From: Stutzerimonas stutzeri
Lineage (GTDB): Bacteria > Pseudomonadota > Gammaproteobacteria > Pseudomonadales > Pseudomonadaceae
Length of the DNA stretch: 64,000 nt
Direction: 5' to 3'
Assembly (NCBI RefSeq): GCF_002909485.1
Contig: NZ_PPXG01000003.1
Location: 124,001 to 188,000, forward strand
Each line of letters begins with the position of its first letter. Within the stretch, counting starts at the first letter, position 1. Positions 58,306-64,000 of the stretch are shown piece after piece. The notes below the pieces were generated by a model. It searched no databases. It was not told the DNA's origin and saw only the letters and a list, made by a program, of their open reading frames with translations. The translations under genes were made by a program, and so were the position numbers.

Positions 58306-60695
58306 TGCCGCGGTATTTGTCACGGCTGCTTGGTTTTCTGCTCTTGGCAGTCGTCGGCTTCACCCAGGCTGAGCCGATCTGCCAGGAGCTTGGCCAGGAT
58401 GCTCTCAGCCGGGCTCAGATGCTGGAGGATCCGGGCGGCAAATTGACAGCCGATCAGGTGCTTGCACTCTCGGAGAACGCGTTCCTTCCGGCCACTCGGC
58501 AGAATCTACCCCGCCATTACAGCGACTCAGCTTTCTGGTTGCGCTTTCAGCTGCAGGGTAGCGCGCTGGAGTGTCAGCGCTGGCTGACCGTGGGTGATCC
58601 GCGTCTGGCTGACGTTCAGGTTCATATCAGCCGAGGCGACGGCTGGGATGTCATGCGGGCAGGAAGTAGATACCCCGTCGAACAGTGGCCGGTCCGCGCT
58701 CGGCAGCCCACGTTTCCGCTCAGAATGGACTCTGCAGAGGACGTGACGATCCTGGTGCGCGTCGCCAGTCGCTCGACGGTAATCATAGAGCCACGGTTAT
58801 GGTCGGAGCTCGGACTCATTGATCACCGGCAACATGGTTACCTCTTCGACGGACTGACGCTTGGCATGACGTTGCTGGTGGTGCCGTTCAGCTTCGTGGT
58901 CGGCTGGATCCTGCGCTCGCAGCTGCTGGCGGTTCATGCGCTTTCAGTGCTGGGTTATGCCGCGCTGGTCAGCATGGTCAACGGCTATCTCGTCTATCTA
59001 CCATCGCTGCTCCCATGGTCTTACGAACTCATGTGGCTGCTTGGCCTGGTGCAGTACTGCCTGTTCCTCGCCTACCTGCGCGTCTTGCTCGATGTGCGTC
59101 AGCTGCCCCACGTCTGGGGCATGGCGTACACAGCATTCATGCTAGCGATAGGCGCCTGCTATCTTTGGGTTCTGGTAGACCACATACAGGGTCGAACGCT
59201 GATCGACCATGTGCGCCTCATCACTTATGTTCTAGTGCCCGCAACAGTGTTGGCAGGTTGGCGCCGCGGTTTCTCCTTCAGCTGGCTGGTCTATCTGGTC
59301 TGTGGGCTGCTCATGTTGCAGGGCCTGATCCGTCTACTGGCGGTTGCGCTGCTGCCCTGGCAGTCGGTGGATGACAGGCTCAGCGTACCCTCGACCCTGC
59401 CGGGTCTGTTTCTTCTGGCTTGCACGCTGGTGCTGGAGGTTGGCCGCAGCCGTGAGCGGGAGCGGCGCGCCCTGGTCGATCTGGACAACCAGCAAAAGGC
59501 CGAGTACGAACGGCTCGAAAGCACGGTGGCGACCCGTACTGGGCAGTTGCGTGAGTCGCTCAAGGCACGCAGCCTGCTGATGGCGCGGATCAGCCATGAT
59601 CTGCGCTCGCCACTGGTCAGTATCGTCAACTACGCACGGCTGATTCCATGTGAGTCGGGGCAGGACGTGCCACGCAAGATCGAGCGCAATGCTCGTCAGC
59701 AGTTAGAAATGATCGATGAGTTGTTGGAATTTTCCCGCACCGAGCTCCACCAGCTCGAGATCATTCTGGCGCCAGGCTATCTGTATGGGTTCCTGAGGGA
59801 GATTGAAGAAGAAGCTGGTTTTCTCGCTGCGCAGCAGAGCAACTCGTTCGAATGCCGCCTGGACGCGCACTTACCCGCTTTGGTGCAGGCCGACTTCCGA
59901 CGCCTGCGGCAGGTGTTGATCAACCTTTTGGCGAACGCTGCCAAATTCACGCGCGATGGGCAGGTGTGTCTGGACGTCCAGTGCATTCGAGCAAGCGAGG
60001 AGTCCGTGTGCCTGCGCTTCAGCGTCAGCGATACCGGCATAGGCATAGCGCCGGGCGAGCACAAGCAGATTTTGCAGCCGTTCAGCCGCGGGCGTGGCGT
60101 TGAACGTTACACCGGTAGCGGGCTGGGCCTGTCGATTGTCAGCGAGCTTTTGCAGCAGATGGGCAGTTCTCTCTCGTCGGATGAGTCTCGCGTCTGCGGA
60201 AGCTGTTTCAGCTTTGAGGTGGTGTTCGCAGTGGCTCGCGAGGAGGATCTCGATATGAGTTTCGGTGAATACGAGACCGCCAGAGTAGATGGCACAGGGC
60301 GGAGCATTCTGCTCGTAGATGATGTGGAGCAGAACCGAGAATGGCTCAGCGACTTGCTCGGCGGATATGGCTTCGACGTGTGCGCCGTTGCCGATCCGCA
60401 GCAAGCGCTGCTGCATTTGAAAGGTTCGGACTGCGATCTGCTCATCAGCGATCAGGCAATGCCGGGTTCGGATGGCTGGGCTTTGCTCGCAGCCGTACGA
60501 GGGCAATGGCCATCTTTGCCGGTCGTGCTCTACTCTTCCGCGCCGCCACATCGGCCTCTGGATTACCCCGACCATCTGAGCTTCGACGCCGTGCTGCTCA
60601 AGCCATCGGACGCTTCCCAGATACTCGCGTTGATCGAACAGCTGACTTGCTCTCACATTGGTGAGGCAAATTACGGTCCGTCGGCGGAGGTGTGA
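58305..60695 (+). CDS. 7TM-DISM hybrid sensor histidine kinase
   Basis: A 796-residue hybrid kinase. In order: signal/anchor at 1-22, periplasmic DISMED2-type domain (about 25-165, with D-S-A-F-W-L-R-F), seven membrane segments (about 180-385), HisKA with S-H-D-L-R-S-P (His431), HATPase with L-L-A-N-A-A-K-F-T, D-T-G-I-G-I and G-S-G-L-G-L-S, and a C-terminal receiver domain with Asp716 in I-S-D-Q-A-M-P-G. 7TM-DISM domains are thought to sense small carbohydrate-like or other extracellular ligands. Coupled to the AraC-type response regulator upstream and followed by a TonB receptor. Confidence 0.9.
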   Translation: MPRYLSRLLGFLLLAVVGFTQAEPICQELGQDALSRAQMLEDPGGKLTADQVLALSENAFLPATRQNLPRHYSDSAFWLRFQLQGSALECQRWLTVGDPRLADVQVHISRGDGWDVMRAGSRYPVEQWPVRARQPTFPLRMDSAEDVTILVRVASRSTVIIEPRLWSELGLIDHRQHGYLFDGLTLGMTLLVVPFSFVVGWILRSQLLAVHALSVLGYAALVSMVNGYLVYLPSLLPWSYELMWLLGLVQYCLFLAYLRVLLDVRQLPHVWGMAYTAFMLAIGACYLWVLVDHIQGRTLIDHVRLITYVLVPATVLAGWRRGFSFSWLVYLVCGLLMLQGLIRLLAVALLPWQSVDDRLSVPSTLPGLFLLACTLVLEVGRSRERERRALVDLDNQQKAEYERLESTVATRTGQLRESLKARSLLMARISHDLRSPLVSIVNYARLIPCESGQDVPRKIERNARQQLEMIDELLEFSRTELHQLEIILAPGYLYGFLREIEEEAGFLAAQQSNSFECRLDAHLPALVQADFRRLRQVLINLLANAAKFTRDGQVCLDVQCIRASEESVCLRFSVSDTGIGIAPGEHKQILQPFSRGRGVERYTGSGLGLSIVSELLQQMGSSLSSDESRVCGSCFSFEVVFAVAREEDLDMSFGEYETARVDGTGRSILLVDDVEQNREWLSDLLGGYGFDVCAVADPQQALLHLKGSDCDLLISDQAMPGSDGWALLAAVRGQWPSLPVVLYSSAPPHRPLDYPDHLSFDAVLLKPSDASQILALIEQLTCSHIGEANYGPSAEV

Positions 60696-60696
60696 T

Positions 60697-63054
60697 TTGT
60701 CGACCATAAACGCTCATAACCGATCTTCTCGCCCGCTTTGCTGGTTGTTCGTGCTCTGGGCAGGATCTGCTGGTGCGGATGATCTCGAAAAGCCCAATGG
60801 CGATGCCGTGCTGGTGCTGGACGAGGTCATGGTGAGCGCGCGGCACCGACAGGAGCCTGCCCAGACGGTGCCCATCGCGATCAGCGTGGTCAGCGGCGAG
60901 CAGGTGGGCGAAGCCGGCCTCTACCGTACCGAAGAGCTTCAGCAGCGGGTTCCAAGTCTCTTGGTGTCGGTGCCGAATTCCCGCTACACCAGTTATGGAA
61001 TCCGCGGTTTGGGCTCCAGCTCTTTCAACGACGGGATCGATGGCAGCGTTGGAGTGTTTCTCGATGGTGTGTATCTCGGGCGGCAGGGGATGTCGCTCGC
61101 CGATCTGATCGATGTCGATAGAGTGGAGGTACTGCGAGGGCCACAGGGCACCCTGTACGGCAAAAACACCACGGCGGGAGCCATCAACATTAGCAGCCGT
61201 GCGCCGACGTTCGAGGTGGAGGGTGCCGCCGAGGCCTCGCTAGGCGAGAACGGCCTGCGCCAGTATCGCGGGACGCTATCCGGTCCGCTCATCGACGGTG
61301 TGCTGGCAGGCCGCCTGACAGGCTACGACGTCAAGCGTGACGGCGTGATCGACAACCTCCATGGTGGCGCTGACCTGCGCGATCAGAATCGGCAGGGATT
61401 GCGCGGGCAGCTGCTATGGGAACCCAGCGAGGTGTTCACAGCCCGTCTGATTGGCGATTACGCCTGGCAGGATGAGCAGGGCAACGTCTTCACCGCGAGT
61501 AACTACAGCCAATCGAGTCGCAAGCGAGCTGCATTTGTTGGCCACCGCCAGCTGCCCATCGATCCCTATGCACGTCGAGTGCAGCAGGACGAGCCGAACG
61601 CCATCAAGACACTGCAGACAGGCGTCACGCTGGAGCTCAATCGTCTACTGGATAGCGGGGCCATGCTGACCAGCATCAGCGGTTACCGGGACTGGACTTA
61701 CGATGGCGACCAGGACGGCGACGGGACGCCTCTTTCCATTGCCAAAAACGTCGCGGTACAACTCAATCACCATCAGGTCAGCCAGGAGCTGCGGTTGGCC
61801 GACTCGCCGAACGAGCAGTTCGACTACGTAGTGGGGCTGTATTACTTGCGTCAGAAGCTGAACCGCGAGGTGGGTGTCCGTTTTGGCGAAGACGCCGCCG
61901 CCTACTTCCTTGGCGACCGGCCGGAAATCGATCTGCTTGGAATTACCCCGGCAATGATTCCCGCGTCGCTGCTAGAAGGGGCGCAGCAAGCGTTCGACGG
62001 AGAGCAGCGCACCGACAGTCGCGCGGTATTCGGCCAGGTCACTTGGCACGCCACCGAGCGCCTATCGATAACGCCAGGGCTGCGATACACCCGTGAACGC
62101 AAACAGGGTTGGCTGTCGCGCAGTGTTTCCGGTTTGGCGCCGCTTGGCCCCGACCTGGTTTCGCAGATCGGCGGCACCCTGCTGCGCGATACGACGCTGG
62201 GAGGCGAGTACTACCGGCGCGATACGATTGCCGAAAGCAATGTGTCGGGACAACTGGCCGCCGGTTATCAGTTCCGTGAAAATCTGTTTGGCTATGCCAG
62301 CTGGTCTCGTGGCTACAAGGCCGGTGGCATAAACCTCGATGTGGTGGGTCCGAATGTCGAGCCAACCTTCGATGCCGAGAGAGTGACCTCGTTCGAGATC
62401 GGTCTGAAGAGCGCTTTTTTCAACCAACGCATGATGCTCGATATGGCGGTGTACCAGGCTGAAGCGGAGGATTATCAGGCACTGACCAACCGGGCTCCGG
62501 TGAACGAATACGCCCCGCCGATCCGCGACAACCTAATCAACGTGGGCAAAGTTCGGTTGCGTGGGGTCGAGCTGAACGGACTGCTGCGAGCAAACGAAAG
62601 GGTCGACCTTAGACTGGGTATCGCTTGGAGCGATGCCCGCTATCGCGACTTCCGCAACGCACCGTGCTCGCCGACCAGCGCGCAATGGTCCTGCGACTTG
62701 ACGGGTAAACGCCTGTTCAATGCACCGGAATGGAGCGCTACGGCCGGCGTCGACTATCGCTATCCGCTGGAGCAAGGGCTAGAGCTGTTCAGCGGCGTCG
62801 ATTACAGCCTGCGCACTGGCTACTACGGCACGCTCGAGGGCGGTCCCGGCAGTTATCAGCCGACCTATGCGCTGACTAACCTCCGGCTGGGCCTCCGCCG
62901 TAGCGATAAGCGCTGGGAGACCGAGTTGTGGGCTCGAAACATGTTTGACCGCGAGTACATTACCGCCGTGTACGCGCAACTTGGCGCCGGTGACTATGGC
63001 GTGTTGACTGGTGACCCAAGGAGTGTCGGCGTGACCCTTCGTACACGCTGGTAG
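60697..63054 (+). CDS. TonB-dependent outer-membrane receptor
   Basis: Outer-membrane active transporter of 785 residues. After a signal peptide (cleavage after S-A-G-A near 28) comes a TonB-box-like E-V-M-V-S-A-R region, the plug domain (about 45-160, with V-P-I-A-I-S-V-V-S-G and V-E-V-L-R-G-P-Q-G-T-L-Y-G-K-N) and a 22-strand barrel ending in a C-terminal aromatic-rich strand (L-R-T-R-W). The plug wording resembles sphingomonad-type receptors for non-siderophore ligands. The TTG start at 60697 was chosen because GGAGG is six bases upstream; it starts one base after the kinase stop. Ligand unknown. Confidence 0.9.
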   Translation: MSTINAHNRSSRPLCWLFVLWAGSAGADDLEKPNGDAVLVLDEVMVSARHRQEPAQTVPIAISVVSGEQVGEAGLYRTEELQQRVPSLLVSVPNSRYTSYGIRGLGSSSFNDGIDGSVGVFLDGVYLGRQGMSLADLIDVDRVEVLRGPQGTLYGKNTTAGAINISSRAPTFEVEGAAEASLGENGLRQYRGTLSGPLIDGVLAGRLTGYDVKRDGVIDNLHGGADLRDQNRQGLRGQLLWEPSEVFTARLIGDYAWQDEQGNVFTASNYSQSSRKRAAFVGHRQLPIDPYARRVQQDEPNAIKTLQTGVTLELNRLLDSGAMLTSISGYRDWTYDGDQDGDGTPLSIAKNVAVQLNHHQVSQELRLADSPNEQFDYVVGLYYLRQKLNREVGVRFGEDAAAYFLGDRPEIDLLGITPAMIPASLLEGAQQAFDGEQRTDSRAVFGQVTWHATERLSITPGLRYTRERKQGWLSRSVSGLAPLGPDLVSQIGGTLLRDTTLGGEYYRRDTIAESNVSGQLAAGYQFRENLFGYASWSRGYKAGGINLDVVGPNVEPTFDAERVTSFEIGLKSAFFNQRMMLDMAVYQAEAEDYQALTNRAPVNEYAPPIRDNLINVGKVRLRGVELNGLLRANERVDLRLGIAWSDARYRDFRNAPCSPTSAQWSCDLTGKRLFNAPEWSATAGVDYRYPLEQGLELFSGVDYSLRTGYYGTLEGGPGSYQPTYALTNLRLGLRRSDKRWETELWARNMFDREYITAVYAQLGAGDYGVLTGDPRSVGVTLRTRW

Positions 63055-63458
63055 TTTCCTGCCATTCGTCGGGACCTTGCTCTGGCACGTCGTGCGACCA
63101 GCTAGGCGCATCCGCTCCAGCAAAGGTCGGGTCGTTTGTGACTCCTCTCGGTAGGCCATATACGGCGGTGCTCTGCGCAAGAGCGCCGTTGCACCCCTGC
63201 TTTTTACGGCTTTTCTCCAGCGCGGGACAACGCATCTTTTTGCAACCCTGGTTCCCGCCTGCCCGTCTTGTCGCTATTTCGTTACATCCGCAATCTGCCG
63301 CCCTTTCTTTGACGTCAGTAGGTCTGTCGTCCAGGCACGGATCGCCGCAGAAGGCATGTGCATGGACAACGCTGCTGGTGACGCGGACCTGCTGACCAAG
63401 CAGGTAGAGCGAGCCAGGAGGGTGCAACAGGCTTACTGCAACCGCAGGAGGCGTTGTG
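63055..63458. other. Non-coding gap between TonB receptor and surface protein
   Basis: About 400 bp. A GC-rich inverted repeat, with GCTCT and AGAGC arms, lies near 63170-63187, shortly before a short T-run at 63202-63206. A 36-codon frame from 63362 has no ribosome site and is not called. AGGAGG at 63444-63451 serves the next gene. Confidence 0.4.
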
Positions 63459-64000
63459 GTGCCAGGTAACGTTCGCAGGAAGCGCCTGTTGCAGGTGTTG
63501 GTGGGGAGCCTCTGGGCAGGTCTGACTTTGCTGCCGCTGGGTGCGCATGCAGACCTGGGGGTGAGCAAGACGCGCGCAGCGGGATTTGCCGATCCGAAGT
63601 TCATCGGTGATACCGACGGCTTTCTGATTCACCTCACCAACAGCTTCGCCAACGGCGACATCACCAATGTCACGTTTACCGACACCATGCCGGCGGGCTT
63701 CCAGGTCGCCGGTGGCGGTCTGGTATTCGCCGAGTGTCGCGACGGCGCGGGCACCGTGACGGGCTCGCTGAGCAACGGCAATTTTCCTGGCACCATCAAT
63801 GCGCCGCTGGGCAGCAACACCATCGTTCTCAACGGTGGCGTGATCCCGCCCATGAACGGCGGCTCCGAGGCGGGCTTCTGCGACATCGTGGTGCAGGTCA
63901 CCAGCCTGAGCGGCAACGGCACCAACCTGATCCCCGCAGGTTCGGTTTCCGGCATGCATTTGGGAAATCCGGTGGTCAACGCCGATCCGGCGCAGCAGTC
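63459..64000 (+). CDS. Secreted DUF11/repeat-type surface protein, N-terminal part; cut by window edge
   Basis: Begins with GTG at 63459, seven bases after AGGAGG, and stays open to the window end (180 codons). A signal peptide (R-R-K-R-L-L-Q-V-L-V-G-S-L-W-A-G, cleavage after A-H-A near 31) is followed by L-G-V-S-K-T-R-A-A-G-F and repeated beta-strand stretches such as N-V-T-F-T-D-T-M-P-A-G-F, the typical look of DUF11/isopeptide-type immunoglobulin-like domains in large bacterial surface proteins. Two cysteines lie in A-E-C-R-D and F-C-D-I. Role in adhesion or cell surface structure is inferred. Not known to be connected with the TonB unit. Confidence 0.72.
   Translation, partial: MPGNVRRKRLLQVLVGSLWAGLTLLPLGAHADLGVSKTRAAGFADPKFIGDTDGFLIHLTNSFANGDITNVTFTDTMPAGFQVAGGGLVFAECRDGAGTVTGSLSNGNFPGTINAPLGSNTIVLNGGVIPPMNGGSEAGFCDIVVQVTSLSGNGTNLIPAGSVSGMHLGNPVVNADPAQQ

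Noticed and set aside
63362-63472. 36-codon frame before the surface protein gene
   Set aside because: No ribosome site, arginine-rich chance composition, and it ends by running into the start of the real gene in another frame.

Overview
The window is about 64 kb of GC-rich chromosome from a Pseudomonadaceae member, most likely of the Pseudomonas (Stutzerimonas) stutzeri group. The basis is the hydroxyectoine cluster ectABCD-ask in its P. stutzeri form, the zwf/RpiR/LysR/pycA/pycB arrangement known from Pseudomonas (P. aeruginosa PA5435-PA5439 type), the Pseudomonas-type lsfA-ssuEADCBF locus with oscA and sbp, and a CcoN4-type orphan oxidase. No rRNA, tRNA, CRISPR array or intact insertion sequence was seen.

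Layout. 1-4146: minus-strand (hydroxy)ectoine operon, entering the window from its promoter and leaving it inside ask. 4691-11855: a second glucose-6-phosphate dehydrogenase, an RpiR-type regulator, a LysR regulator and the two-subunit pyruvate carboxylase. 12056-16983: SbtA/SbtB-like bicarbonate transporter and PII-like partner, a lipoprotein, glutaminase, beta-carbonic anhydrase and asparaginase. 17090-26075: amino-acid transporters (alanine type and dicarboxylate type), aspartase and their regulators. 26206-32155: a large orphan sensor kinase, purEK and small genes. 32152-44139: D-lactate dehydrogenase, then a sulfur block (sulfate ABC transporter with sbp and oscA, then lsfA and the alkanesulfonate genes ssuEADCBF).

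44321-50888 is the most unusual part. It is a minus-strand run of seven genes, with its middle visibly richer in A+T than the flanks: glutamine amidotransferase-like protein, YiiM-like MOSC protein, orphan cbb3 oxidase subunits CcoN and CcoQ, an AurF-type diiron N-oxygenase with all expected metal ligands, an FAD/[2Fe-2S] reductase, and an AlaC-like transaminase. A divergent MocR regulator starts at 50917. I read it as a small accessory pathway that makes an N-oxygenated metabolite, with built-in tolerance functions (inhibitor-tolerant oxidase, N-hydroxylamine detoxification). This is inference.

52247-56180 holds a second MocR regulator divergent from pyridoxal kinase, a small protein, a class III transaminase and a 42-codon coupled ORF. 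Both MocR promoters contain direct repeats with a 22-bp period. 56397-63054 holds a LysR regulator and a three-gene unit: response regulator with AraC output, 7TM hybrid kinase and TonB-dependent receptor. The window ends in the 5' part of a secreted, repeat-type surface protein.

The blocks fit together physiologically. Osmoprotectant synthesis draws on aspartate and acetyl-CoA. Pyruvate carboxylase, the bicarbonate transporter and carbonic anhydrase could supply oxaloacetate and so aspartate. Glutaminase, asparaginase, aspartase and the transporters handle the same amino acids.
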